From Amylostereum areolatum (Eukaryota; Basidiomycota; Agaricomycetes; Russulales; Stereaceae), in the NCBI GenBank assembly GCA_012932865.1, contig SAXG01000031.1, positions 431,471 to 495,470 of the forward strand: a stretch of 64,000 nucleotides of DNA, written 5' to 3'. The notes beneath the pieces were generated by a model. The model was given only the letters and a program-made list of their open reading frames with translations. It was not told the DNA's origin and made no database searches. Below, one piece after another: positions 9,820-21,765 of this stretch (its first letter is position 1; every line of letters starts with the position of its first letter). Both the position numbers and the translations under genes were made by a program.

Positions 9820-11991
9820 TCAAAACGTACCGAGAAGCCCAACGACGACGACGGCAAGCGTTGCAGCGAACACACCCACCGTCGACGTCTTCAGCGACGC
9901 CACGCCATCCGTCTGACTTCCGCTGTTTCCATTGTTACCACTGGTGTTCGCGTTCGACGCACCAGAGCCAGACGCCGAAGACGACGACGAGCGCACGCTC
10001 GCAGGGAGAACGCTCGCGGCGGCGGTAGGCTGGGTACCGATCTGACCGTTGCCGACGATGACGTACGTGCCATTGCTGGGGATGCCGTTGATGGTGACGA
10101 ACAGGTACGCGGGGCCGGGCTGGAAAAGGTTCGCGTTCGGGGGAAGTTGGGCAGTGTGGATCGTGAGCGTGCCGTCGTCCGCGACGGAGAAGGTGTTGTT
10201 GAGCTGCATGCTGCGCTGGCCCATGTTCATCGCGTGGGTCGTGAAGCCAGGGCGCATCAACCACACGGACGTGTTGGCAGCGGCGTCGTTGGCAGCGCCG
10301 GAGTACGAGGACGCGGGCACTGTGATGTCGAAGGGGTTGCCTCCGTAGCTGAGCGTCGTGGGGATACCGGTGGGCGCGGGGCGGGTGGCGGCTTTGAAGT
10401 AAGGCGGGTAGAAGTACTCCGCCTTGTAGGTCGTAGGGTAGATCGTGGAAGTGTTAACGTCGATATTGGGGTTGGAGCCGGCGATCATGACGGAGCCATC
10501 AGGGAGAAGAAGGGCAGAGGAGTGGTAGAGGCGTGGGATGCTGGACGTCGCGAGACCCGCGGTCGACCAACGCTGGCCAGCCGGAGCGTTAGGGTTGTAA
10601 ATTGCGGGCTGACCCTCCGGGGAAGACGCATACGACTCGCCGAAAGGCATCTGACCCTCGGGGGTGGCCTTGGTGAACTTACCGTAACCCGCGGTACCGT
10701 TGTTCCCGCCGTTGACGACGAGCATAGTGCCATCCGGGAGAGCGATGAATTGGCCCATGGTACGAGGCGACGGCATGTCATCGTCCTGGACGTAGGTGGG
10801 CGCAGAGCCGTCCTGGGGTTCGGGGGTCATGCGCTGGCAGTCCTTGGACGCAAACTCCTCCCAAGGGTTGATGTAAGGGGACGCGAAGTCACCCCACTGG
10901 CCGTCCTCCATGTAGAAGCCACCGCAAAAGAGGATCGTCGGCTCGTAGTTGTTGGCGGGCGTAAGAGGGAGCATCGCATTCGCGCCAGAGGCAGGGTAGA
11001 CACGGATAATCTGGTTCGGCATGTCGGGAAGCTCTGTCTCCGTATTCGTGTTGTAGTCCCACAAGACTGCACAATAGACCGTCAGCGTCGTTACCGCGGA
11101 GAACGAAGAAGGGGCTTACTCGTCGAGTAGTTAGCCTGAACGAACATCTTGCCGGAAGGCATGAGGTAGCTCAAAGCATACGAGTTGAGGCCGGACGTCT
11201 TGACCATGAAGTTCATGACCTGGGGCTCGCCGCCCCGGGAGGGGTAAAACTCGAACGTGGGGTTGGAACCGCCGCCAGAGTACGCGGGATCGGTGTTAGG
11301 GTAGTTCCTGTTGATGTAGCCGCCGGAAGAGAAACCGCCGATGATAGCGACCGAACCGTCAGCGAGAGCCTCGGCGGCAGGATACCAGCGCGCGCTAGAC
11401 ATCTGAAGACCGTTGGGAGAGTCGTACCAGTCGCATTCGGGGCTGTCGACGGAACCTTCGCAGGGAGTGATGATACGGATGGCCTTAACGCCGCTGTAGG
11501 TTTGATAGGTGGGATCAAACGCCGTCGTTGAACCCGCCGCCGAGTTGTCTCCGCCGGGACCGACGGCGTTGTTACCACCGAAGGTGGCAAAGGAGCCGTT
11601 GGGGAGATGCATGCCGGCGGCACAGAAGGGATTTGTCTGGACGTCCATGGGAGTCGCGGTGCGCGTCGCGAGGTCCCTGACACATTTGATGAGGGACGGT
11701 ACGCGACGGAAACACGGGGAGTACACGCACCATACTGAAGCATAAAGAGAGTGACCATTGATTTGGTTTGCGTTTCCCTCGACCTTGTCGAGAATATAGA
11801 CTTTGTCGGAGCCTCCGACAAACATCTACAAGGGGGTGTGAGGGATGCCGAAGGAACGCGAGGGGAGGACGACGGACCATCATAGCGCTAACGAGAGTGT
11901 CTCCAGCCTCTACGATTGAGCCAGCCTTTTGCTGGGCAAGTGCGGCGGGGGCCGTAGCCAGCGCGAGGGCCAGCAGAGATCGACAGAACAT
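9820..11991 (-). CDS. Glyoxal oxidase-type copper radical oxidase, GPI-like tail
   Basis: Four exons (11878-11991, 11731-11825, 11120-11676, 9820-11066) give 670 aa. Secreted or surface copper radical oxidases oxidise small aldehydes or alcohols and make H2O2, which feeds ligninolytic peroxidases. Visible: signal peptide (MFCRSLLALALATAPAALA), the Cys of the Cys-Tyr cofactor in NPFCAAGMHLPNG (about 88), its partner Tyr in RWYPAAEAL (about 168), ligands Tyr-His in RLYHSSALLLPDG (about 436-437), and ligand His in FTTHAMNMGQR (about 533). The C-terminus is a Ser/Gly/Asn-rich linker followed by a hydrophobic end (STVGVFAATLAVVVVGLL) with no charged tail, as in a GPI-anchor signal. It is divergent from a close paralogue at 13139. 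A TATA box (TTATATAA) lies about 95 bp upstream. Confidence 0.95.
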
Positions 11992-13138
11992 GAGGAAAGG
12001 AGAGGAAGGGAACAAGCAAGAACGGGAAGAGAGGCGGAGAGGCGAGGGAGGAAAGATGAGAGGCCACGGTTGGGAAAGGGTCCATTATATAAAACCCTGT
12101 GGCTGTTCGGCGGGCGTCATGTCAAACACGGGCAGCCTTGGCCCTCCGAGTTTCCGACGTGCGTTTGTGCGCCTTGTTGATTATCGTTGATCGCGCTGGC
12201 TATGGGATCCGGGCCCTCGCTTGTCGTGAAGACCGTCGTCCAGAACTTCTTCGAAGTTGGGGCGCGGCCTGCGACTCGCGAGCACCTCTGAGAATCTGTT
12301 GCGCACGGACCGGACGGCAGCCGTGACTGCCTTGGCGTAGGGTCTCACGTTCTTCTCTACATAAAAGCGATGCAGTAGTACTTATTTCCAGGATGTAAAA
12401 GCACTTCGCGACGTAGTTTCCGTGGGAGACCTACCCAGAAGATATCTGGTGGAAGTCGCGATGTACATAAAGCGTACGGAGTTCTCTTCTCAAAGACGAA
12501 TTGCGTTGATGTTCAAACTGATAGACCTGACAGTGACTCGTCCATAGAGCTAATCCGAGAGTTTCCACCGAGGTCGTCCATCCGCATTCGGCCGCCCAAA
12601 CCTCGAGGATGACGGGTGTCAGTCGAGATAAAATAGATCGAGGCACGGCCTGCCTCCGCTGCTCACAAACCACGCTCCGAAAGGAGTCGATCGCGAAAAC
12701 CTGATATAACTGGGGCGGCCGGCGTATTGTTAGCACCAGCTGCGGTGCGTATAGAAGCATCCCACATGGGCGTGTTCAACGACGAGGGGTGTGCTGGAGG
12801 GCGGAAGAACGAGAATATCAATCGTACGATGCGAGGAGGAGGAGGTCTGGGTACGGTGGAGAGCGGTTGAGAGCGGCCTGGGTGCGGGCCGATGATAGAC
12901 TTTTGGATTTTAGCGGAATTTATTCGTCCGCGGAAATACACCGTGGGAGTGGATCTCCCAAATGGGCGAAGAAGACGCAGGTTCTGGTTACGGCGCTTTC
13001 CCAGCGCGCAGCCGTCCTCCCCTTTCCTCCGTCCCCCCGTCTACACAGCCAAGCCATCCCCCCCGACGCCGGCCCCCCCGCTCTTTTTCCCTCGCTCCCC
13101 CGTTGGCTTCCTCATTCTTCTGCGACGACTTAAACGAC
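11992..13138. promoter_or_regulatory. Shared 1.15 kb promoter region of the two glyoxal oxidases
   Basis: The two oxidase genes start at 11991 (-) and 13139 (+). The interval has no recognisable coding sequence. A TATA box for the minus gene lies at 12084-12093 (tccaTTATATAAaac on the plus strand). The 100 bp before the plus gene are pyrimidine-rich (CT-box type) with no clear TATA, so the two promoters differ in style. Confidence 0.6.
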
Positions 13139-15613
13139 ATGCTCCTCCGATCTCTGCTGGCCCTCGGGCTGGCCTCTGCCCCCGTTGCCTTCTCTCAAAA
13201 GGGCGGCTCCATCGTCGAGGCCGGTAACACTCTCGTGAGCGCTATGATGGTGCGTCATGTTCATCTACCCTGTCGATCTTTTTTTCTCACACTCATACGC
13301 GTAGATGTTCGTCGGAGGGGCCGACAAAGTCTACATCCTCGACAAAGTGGAGGGCAACGCCGAGAAGATCAACAACCATCCTCTCTACGCTTCAGTGTGG
13401 TGCGTCTTTCCCCCTCTCTTTCCCATTCTCCTTCTGAAATACAGATCGACAGGGATCTTGCGACAAAAACGGCTACACCTATGGACGTCCAGACCAACCC
13501 GTTTTGTGCAGCCGGCATGCACTTACCCAATGGTTCATGGGCGACTTTCGGTGGTAACAACGCCGTCGGTCCTGGCGGTGACAACTCGGCAGCAGGCTCA
13601 ACAGCAGCGTACGACCCAACCTATCAGACCTACAGTGGTGTCAAAGCCATCCGTATCATCACCCCTTGTGACGGCTCTGTCGACAGCCCCGGCTGCACGT
13701 GGTACGACTCTCCCAACGGTCTCCAGATGGCCAGCGCGCGCTGGTACCCTGCCGCGGAGGCTCTCGGCGACGGTACCGTCGTCCTTATCGGTGGCTTCAT
13801 CGCCGGTGGATACATTAACAGGAATTTCCCCAACACCGATCCTGCCTACTCGGGCGGTGGTTCAAACCCTACCTTCGAATTCTTCCCCTCGCGCGGCGGT
13901 CAGCCAGCGGTCATGAACTTTATGGTTAAAACCTCCGGCCTCAACTCCTATGCGTTGACCTACCTCATGCCCTCCGGAAAATTATTCGTTCAGGCCAACT
14001 ACTCCACCAGTAAGTGGCTGATCGCGATCATTGTACGCTGACAAACACTGACACACCGTGTAGTCTTGTGGGATGCCGACGCCAACACGGAAACTGACCT
14101 CCCAGACATGCCCGGTCAGATCATTCGCGTCTACCCCGCGTCCGGTGCCAACGCGATGCTCCCTCTCACGCCTGCAAACAATTATGAACCTACCATCCTT
14201 TTCTGCGGCGGTTTCTACATGACAGATGGCAACTGGGGTAACTTCACCTCTCCTTACATCAACCCATGGGAGCAGAACGCGTCCAAGGACTGCCGTCGCA
14301 TGACCCCTGAACCCCAGGACGGCTCCTCGCCCGACTACGTGCAAGATGATGACATGCCAACGCCTCGTACCATGGGCCAATTCATCGCGCTTCCAGATGG
14401 CACAATGCTCGTTGTGAACGGTGGGAACAACGGAACGGCTGGATACGGCACGGCAACAGGCATCACCCCTATAGGCCAAATGCCTTTCGGCGAGTCGTAC
14501 GCATCCTCGCCTGAAGGGCAACCCGCGATCTATAACCCCAATGCCGCGTCTGGTAGCCGCTGGTCAACGGAAGGCCTCGCCACATCCAGCATTGCGCGTC
14601 TGTACCACTCGTCTGCCTTGCTCCTCCCCGATGGTTCCGTGATGATCGCGGGATCGAACCCCAACATTGACGTGAACACCTCTACCATCTTCCCCACTAC
14701 CTACACGGCCGAGTACTTCTACCCTCCGTACTTCAACGCCACGACACGCCCAACCCCATCCGGTGTCCCGTCGAAGCTCTCTTACGGCGGTAACCCCTTC
14801 GACATCACCGTGCCCGCCTCCTCGTACTCTGGCTCCGCAAACGATGCCGCCGACAACACCAAGATCTGGCTCATCCGCCAAGGCTTCACCACCCACGCGA
14901 TGAACATGGGTCAACGTATCATGCAACTCAACAACACCTACACCGTCGCGTCGGACGGCACGCTCACCATCCACACCGCGCAACTGCCCCCCAACGCGAA
15001 TCTCTTCCAGCCTGGCCCCGCCTTCCTATTCGTCACCGTGAACGGCATTCCCAGCAATGGAACTTACGTCCTTATCGGCAGCGGCTCAGTCGGCACGCAG
15101 CCTACGGCGGATGCGAGCGTGCTCCCTGCAAGCGTTCGCGTCGATTCCGCGTCGGGCTCCGCACCGGGAAGCTCCACGAGCACGTCCAGTAACGGCAGTT
15201 CCAGCGACGACGACTCGAGCTCGTCGCACACCGGCATCCTCATCGGCGCGGTCGTCGCCGGCATCGCCGCCGTGGGTATCCTCGGTGCCATCTTCGGCAT
15301 CTGCATCGCGCGCCGTCGCCGCGCGGCCGCCCAATCTGTGCCAGGACCGGCCTACCAAATGAACGCGACGTCCAACTCCGGCCTGGGCGCGCGCGGGCTG
15401 CGCAACTCGGATTCGAGCGCCTTTGTGCCGCTGCAGCAGTCCAACATGAGCTCGGTGTCGCTCATGGGCGGTCCGCCGCAGTCACCTTACCACGACCACT
15501 TTGACGGGCGGGCGCACAGTCCACACGCGTCAAGCATGGACTACGACCCATATGATGCGCCGCGGCCAAGCACGAACTCGAACCTTGGGCCGGCTCGGCA
15601 CCTCCAGTACTAA
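13139..15613 (+). CDS. Glyoxal oxidase-type copper radical oxidase with transmembrane anchor and cytoplasmic tail
   Basis: Four exons (13139-13249, 13305-13399, 13453-14009, 14064-15613) give 770 aa. Exons 2 and 3 have exactly the same length and phase as in the paralogue at 9820-11991. Signal peptide MLLRSLLALGLASAPVAFS. The copper-radical residues are all kept: Cys in NPFCAAGMHLPNG, Tyr in RWYPAAEAL, Tyr-His in RLYHSSALLLPDG, His in FTTHAMNMGQR. After the catalytic domain comes a Ser-rich linker, a single membrane span (TGILIGAVVAGIAAVGILGA, about 643-666), then ARRRR and a roughly 100-residue Pro/Ser/Asn-rich tail (SPYHDHFDGRAHSP). The basic stop-transfer predicts a cytoplasmic tail. So this is a cell-surface H2O2 producer, anchored differently from its sister. 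Confidence 0.95.
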
Positions 15614-16402
15614 TCGCCTCCTCTCTTCTCCCCGTGAACTGATTTTTTTCTTTCACATCTTAATCTCGAGGGAAGTTTGTACGTGCAGTAAACCAGCGGA
15701 CCCTTTCCTCTCACCCACGTAGTTCTCGTTTGTTTTATCTGCTTACCACGGACCTCTCGCATCACGGATACATTCTTCTCGCCCTTATCACACCACCGGC
15801 ACCCTTTCTCCCGTTTTCCCCTCCCCAGCCGCGTACTAGACTATCGCTGCTCTCCTTGATCACATCGCGTCCGTGCATGCTGGATTTCGGATGCCCACGC
15901 GGGTTACTCGAACGGGAGCTTCTCCTTAGCGTACTAAAGCGCCGTCTTCTTCTCTTCGCACTTACGGTACCATAATAGCCTTCATTACCCGCCGTGGTGC
16001 TGTCTTCCAGCGACGCTAGCTACCGCTCAGCGTCGCATTCCTATCCTACGCGCCTGCACTCTACACCCTCGCTCTTTTTGACTCGGCACGGACTACAATA
16101 TGCGTAGCAATCAGCCTTCACACCCATTTCTTTGCTTTTGCTCGCTCTCCTTCGTTAGTGCCCGTAGCGCCGAGACAGATCGTGGATGCTTGATATCGTG
16201 ACCGAAGTAATAGATGATCTCATCCCCGTCTCACGGTCGTCAATAACGGGGCGTTGGACTGGAACTTTGGGGAACTTTCGAAACGACTGTATTTGTCGGC
16301 TGGTCCCGCGCCACGCCAAGTACTATAAAACCGGGCTGCCGTTACACCCAATTTACATGCCCATTGTTCTGCCGTCCTGCCAGTACCGACGCCGGCCCTC
16401 GA
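15614..16402. other. Intergenic, with TATA box for the HOS1-like gene
   Basis: Pyrimidine-rich sequence after the oxidase stop, with no gene seen. A TATA box (ACTATAAAAC) lies at 16322-16330, about 75 bp before the preferred start codon of the deacetylase. Confidence 0.6.
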
Positions 16403-18038
16403 ATGCAGGAAAGGTTCATATCTCAAACCGAGCGCACCCTTCATGGTATTCAACTCACGCGGATGAATCGTAGTAGCCCCGCGCACATCGCGCAGGATTT
16501 GGTTTCGAATTCTTCCGGCACAGGCGACAGGGAGCGCAAGCGGATCGCGTACGTCGCGTCCGAAAGCCTTGCCAAGGTGCGCTCATGGACATTCACCTCC
16601 TGAAAACGTCTAACCTTGCAGCGTGGATGGCGTAGATCTCTTCTTTGCTGCCATCTAACCGCGGCCGCTCCTTGCTCGTCCACTCCCTTGTCACCTCTCT
16701 CGGCCTCCACCAGTCCAACGCGTCCAGTGCGAGCCATAACTCCATAAACATCCTCCGACCACCCCTCGCGACCGCAAAGGACGTGCTCGCATATCACGAC
16801 CGCGACTACGTGGATTACGTTCTGGGAAAGGACATAGGGCACGACGAAGAACGGGCAGCCGAATTCGGCCTCGAGGACGTGCGTTGACCATTTGTCTGCA
16901 TGCCTCACCCTCATTTCACACTTATTTTTGGTCGCAGGACTGTCCGCCGTTTGCTGGCATCGCACAGTATGTTCAGGGTATCGCAGGAGCTACTCTCGCC
17001 GCCACCCGCGCTCTCGCCGAGGACCTTTGTGATATCAGCATCTGTTGGGATGGAGGACGGTACGCCACCCTCTCGTCGCCACCCTGCCTTCCCCTCTACT
17101 AATTCCCTTCCAAAAAAATAGGCACCACGCGCACAAAGAACGCGCTTCAGGGTTCTGCTACGTAAATGACTGTGTGCTCGCCCTCCTCGCCCTCAAACGC
17201 GCCCCGCACCGCCCGCGCGTGCTCTACCTCGATCTCGACCTGCATTTCTCCGACGGCGTCTCTTCGGCCTTCCACAGTCCTTCCCGCACCCTGCCTTCGC
17301 AGCTCCTCACCCTCTCAATCCACCACGCTGCTCCGGGCTTCTTCCCCGCAGGCCAGCTCGCCCAGTTGCCCAAGGTGTCAGAACACGCAGAGGAAGAGGC
17401 AAACTTCGACCCCTTCACGCTCTCCGTGCCTCTCAACGCCGGCGCGTCCAACGCGACGTTCGCGGCAATATGGCCAGCCATCGAGCGCGTGAAAGACGCG
17501 TTCGGGCCGGACGTCGTTGTCGTCCAATGCGGCGTAGACGGACTGGCGGGCGATCCATGCGCAATATGGAATTGGGGACTGGGAGGGGAGGGAGGTCTTG
17601 GCTGGTGTATCGACAGAATTGTGCATCAATGGGGTGCGAAAGTGCTTCTCCTTGGCGGGGGTACGTTTCCCTTCCCCATGTCGTGCCGATGTACGCCAGC
17701 TAACCTTCAATCCTCGCTTGTAGGCGGTTACAGCTCGCCCAACGCGGCTCGTGCATGGGCATACCTTACGTCCATCACCGTGCGTTGTTGTCATTCCTCC
17801 CGTACGCGTTCTTGATATGCTTACCCGCGTCCTGTCGCTGCAGCGTGGCGACACTCTTTCCCTCGATACTCCCATACCAGACCACAAGGCTTTCCCCCTG
17901 TACGCGCCCTCCTTCACGCTCGACGTCCCGGCGGGCAATGCGCGCGATCACAACACACCGCAGGATATCGCGGACATCGAGCGCGCACTTCGACGGGCGG
18001 CCGACATGATTCGCGACAGGTTGCCACACGGCGCTTGA
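16403..18038 (+). CDS. HOS1: Histone deacetylase, class I, HOS1/HDAC8-like
   Basis: Six exons (16403-16576, 16636-16878, 16938-17059, 17122-17660, 17724-17779, 17844-18038) join in frame. Zn-dependent deacetylase of histones or, as known for yeast Hos1, cohesin Smc3. Motifs: the charge-relay His pair in RHHAHKERASGFCYVND, zinc ligands Asp and His in LYLDLDLHFSDGV, third zinc-ligand Asp in QCGVDGLAGDP, catalytic Tyr in LLLGGGGYSSPNAARAW. The usual HHGDGV is HFSDGV here, but the metal ligands are kept. Alternative in-frame starts exist at 16364 (too close to the TATA box) and 16463. The gene is compact, with no long C-terminal tail, which fits HOS1 rather than RPD3. Downstream, 18039-18584 is gene-free. 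Confidence 0.9.
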
Positions 18039-18584
18039 GCTTAAATCTTCGCTCCCAACTCTAAAGATCTCACCAACGTGGACTCGTCGTGCATCTCAGC
18101 GCGTACATGCAAATTTCAACTTTGGCCACGCCAGAAGGCGCATCGCCAATCACGCACACCACGCGTCCGTTGACGTTCTTCAGCGTCCACGGAGCATCGA
18201 TGTATGCGTCCACCGTCCGACCGATGCTTCACTTCGACCTGTCCCCCAGGGTATATATCAGTGTGCGCTGACATCGGGGCCCGCGATCCCACGCGCAAGG
18301 GCTGATATTTATTTCCCTCCTGTGTTCGCGGCGGAGTACTGGATCCCCGCGTCATCGTATACCACCATCGTACTCCTCACCCTCGTCTGGCCCCCGTCTT
18401 CTGATCAGCTAGCCGTGGGCGCTGTCGCCTCGACTCGCAGGGTTTCCCTTCGCTTGAGACCAACAGCGCCAAGTACCGCCGTTCAAAAAGCATATGCATG
18501 ACGTCACAAGCCGTCGCTCTTGAGCAACCACCACGGCCGTCGTCCTTCTTCCTCTCCCATCACGCAATTCCCCATAGCCAGACC

Positions 18585-20177
18585 ATGTCTCGTCGACGTT
18601 ACATAACCCTGCCATCGCGTCCGCCATCACTTTCTGCAGAAAGTCTTGAGGCATTGCACTCAAGTTTTTCCAATTACCTGGCCAACACTCTGTCGGCCGT
18701 CAACGACCATGCGACGGAGTACCCTCGAGCAACGATCTACACGGGTCTCGCAGGCAAGTCTCTGTTTCCCTGACTTTTCAACGTCATTGACCTCATTTTC
18801 TGCCCAGGGATATCGCTTTTGAACCATCACCTCGCGTCATCCTTTCCCCACCTCACCTCTCAAGAATCAGCCCACTCCCAGCTCGTCCATGCGCTCAGCG
18901 CGGACCCACTACGAACACCAACGCACGGAAATAAAGTCGGATTTCTTGACACAAGCGTCGGACCCGCGACGCTCGTCCTCTACTACCAACTTGCTCATTA
19001 CGCGTCATCACTCCGCATCTCTACGTCCACACCTCCGTTTTCGCAGCGTGAATGCGCCTGGTGTGCACGATTGTTGTCAGATGCGGTTACGGTGGCGCAG
19101 CAAGACGTGGACGGGGCGGCAGAGGAGGACGGGTGCGAAGTGCTGTACGGGCGTGCTGGGCTGCTTTACGCTCTCCTCCTCCTCCGACAATCTCTCCCAC
19201 AGGCATCGTCCTCATCATCATCTTCCGGCACGCCCAACGGCCTAGACGAGCTGAAAGCCCTCGTCTGGCCCCTTACTCACTCTTCGACGCTCAAGACCCT
19301 CGTGGATGACATCATCCGAAGAGGGACGGCGGGCGCAGCACAATTTGCACAGGAGACCAAGGTTGGCGACGGTCCAGGGCTGATGTGGACGTGGCATGGG
19401 AAGCGCTACCTCGGCGGCGCGCACGGCGTTGGTGAGCTTTGCTTTCCTACAGTCCTTTCCAGTATCCTCGTCTCCCTCTCCGTCCTTTCGTAGCACGAGG
19501 CTGATTTCATATCTGTACGGCATATAGCCGGCATCCTCGACGTCATCCTACATGCCCCTTCTCACATTGTCGCGCCCCACAAATACGTCATCACCCAGAC
19601 GCTTACCTACATGCTCTTCCTCCAAGATGACCACGGAAACTGGCCAACCCACGCGAGCGTACTGCTTCACCACCATCCAAGCCCGCCTCCAAGCGACCTC
19701 GTCCAATGGTGCCACGGCGCGTCTGGCGTCATCCCGCTCCTCGCGACCGCGCTCTCCCTCCCCTCTCTCTCCTTATCGTCGGACCTGAGGAGTGCCTTGC
19801 AACACGCAATAGCCAGGGCGGGAACCCTCGTTTACGCCCACGGACTTCTTCGGAAAGGCGGCGGCCTGTGCCACGGCGTCGCGGGGAGCGCATGTGCCCT
19901 CTTCGCGCTCGCAGACTGTGGGGCTCTACCCCCGGCCGCCCGACAACGCTACCTGTGGCACGGACTCCATCTCGTGCAATGCTACGTCGAGCTCGCGCCG
20001 CGCAACGCGTTCAACACGCCCGACCGACTGTGGAGTCTGTACGAAGGCTCGGCGGGGATGTGTTCCGTGCTCGCGTGGTTGCTGGGACGCATGGATGCGA
20101 TGCGTGGAGAGCACAGAGCCAGAGTTCCTTTGCGGAGTGCGTTTCTCGGGTGTGCCGATCTCATGGTGGGTTCGTGA
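18585..20177 (+). CDS. LanC-like protein (LANCL family)
   Basis: Three exons (18585-18753, 18808-19431, 19528-20177). Eukaryotic LanC-like proteins are zinc-binding double alpha-barrels. Mammalian LANCLs add glutathione to dehydroamino acids in damaged proteins, so the role here is inferred from that. Visible: the repeated Gly-rich turns typical of the fold (IYTGLAGISLL, YGRAGLLYAL, GGAHGVAGIL, WCHGASGVIPLL, GGGLCHGVAGSA, YEGSAGMCSVL). The zinc ligands are the Cys of WCHG and the Cys-His of LCHG. The first intron has a GC donor (G|GCAAGT) and a normal AG acceptor; only this reading keeps the LAGISLL motif in frame. An upstream in-frame Met at 18498 exists, but the MSRRR start is preferred. 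The stop at 20175-20177 is close to the expected family end. Confidence 0.88.
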
Positions 20178-20507
20178 CCATCAGTGATCATTGGGTGGGT
20201 TGTTTTCCTCTGTCGTTTCTTTCTTCATGTTATCGCGGATCATCTGCTTCTCTTCGCATCGGGCTTTGTTGTACGCTATTCAATGGGTCATCTCTCGCAA
20301 TGCATCCTCTTTCTCTGTATCCTAGGGGGTACTAGGCCTGGCCCTAAGTTGTTCAAGTATACTTACAGCAATCAAGCATGAACAAGACCTATGGGAGGCC
20401 GAGCTCGGTGACAAGCTCGCCTTCGTTCAGGTGGGTAATCTCGATATTACAAGCAGAAGATATATTCACTCGAGCACACAGAGCAGTCGGGGGCAAGACC
20501 CTACAAC

Positions 20508-21765
20508 CTACTTGTACAAGGCAATCCTCTCCAAATCAGGTCCCGCGCCCTTACGGTCGCTCACCGTCTTCAGCAGACCAGTCTTCCACGACCCGTCGTA
20601 CTTATTCTCCCGCATCCAAGACGCGAGCGTGTGCCCGTTCGGATTGACCTTCCTAACCCATTCCATGTCCCTAGTGACGAGGTCATCCGCGTACGCGGAC
20701 CACCACCCACTGAAGTTCTGCTTCCAGGTCGTCGAGCCGTCGCCCTTGGTCCTCTCCCCAGACGCCACAGGTATGTCCGGGTCAACGAGGTTCGTGAACC
20801 ACTGCTCGAGCGTCTGCGGCGCGTAGATGGCAGGCATTCCCGTGGCCTCAGTGAAGGTGCGCGCGAGAGCCGCACCAGACACCATTTCGCTCGCGATCGC
20901 AAGGTTCTGTCCGGACGTAGCGGCGGGGTGGTCGAAGGTGTACCGCGCAAAAAAGCCAATGTCGGACAAGGAAACCATAGGGGCGTGTCCTCCGCCCAAA
21001 GGAGAGGCAAAGACGTGGGTGCCATCGGCGCGTTTATAAAGCGGTCCAAAGCTGTACTATGTGAAGGGTAAGCAAGGATCTTGTGTATGGCGGAGACGCA
21101 TCGCTTACCGACTGAAGGTGCGCATCCATGTATGGCCCCGTGGTGATCACCGTCCAGGCCATATCCTCGTTGGATGGCTGCGCTGACATCCACTCGCTCA
21201 CGATCGCCTTGCCGTCCATGTGGTCTGTTTTGTACTTCGGGTCATATCCGCCCTTCTACAGATCCGAACAGCCCATGGTCAATTCAATTCCACATCTCCA
21301 TGATGAAGAAACCACAACAGATTATTTACCTTGAAGAGATGGTCGAGCCCACTCCAGACATACTGCTTGACTGTGCCGACTTGCTTCGCGAGCTCGAAGG
21401 TGCGGATCCCGACCCAGATCTCCGTCGCCTCGCCAACATTGAAATTGTCGGTGTTGACGAAGGCGCCGTATGCGCCTTGAAGCGCCTTTTGGACAACGGC
21501 CATGTCGGTGAACGAGCCTATTTAGTATCTGTGGTGAGCAACACGTCCATTGATGCGGTGTCGTTGGAGTCTCACCTGTGATCAGTTCGACACCCTGGGC
21601 AGCGAGCTCCTGGGCCGACTTGCTCGTGGGATCGCGCGTGAGCCCGCGCACAGCGTAGGGAGAGGGAGATCCGTCAGAGGCGGGGGCGAGCAGTTTATCG
21701 ACGACAGCACGTCCTTGAGCGCCAGTAGCGCCGATAACGAGGATGAGTTTCTTGGAGGCAGCCAT
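20508..21765 (-). CDS. NmrA-like NAD(P)-binding Rossmann protein
   Basis: Four exons (21576-21765, 21330-21517, 21109-21255, 20508-21056) give 357 aa. The N-terminal dinucleotide motif is LILVIGATGAQGRAVVDKLL (GxxGxxG). The middle has YVWSGLDHLFKKGGYDPKY and WTVITTGPYMDAHLQS, and the C-terminal half has MVSLSDIGFFARYTFDHP. This is the NmrA/HSCARG type of atypical short-chain dehydrogenase. Members act as redox-sensing regulators (NmrA in nitrogen repression) or as isoflavone-reductase-like enzymes. No catalytic Tyr-x-x-x-Lys is clear, which fits a sensor more than an oxidoreductase. The substrate cannot be named. Confidence 0.88.

Noticed and set aside
10147..11130. Long plus-strand open frame (327 codons) across the minus-strand oxidase
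   Set aside because: It is the antisense shadow of a GC-rich exon with full catalytic motifs on the minus strand; its Arg/Gly-rich translation has no domain.
16364..16402. Earlier start codon for the HOS1-like gene
   Set aside because: Only about 35 bp after the TATA box, which would leave almost no leader; the ATG at 16403 is preferred, with 16463 also possible.
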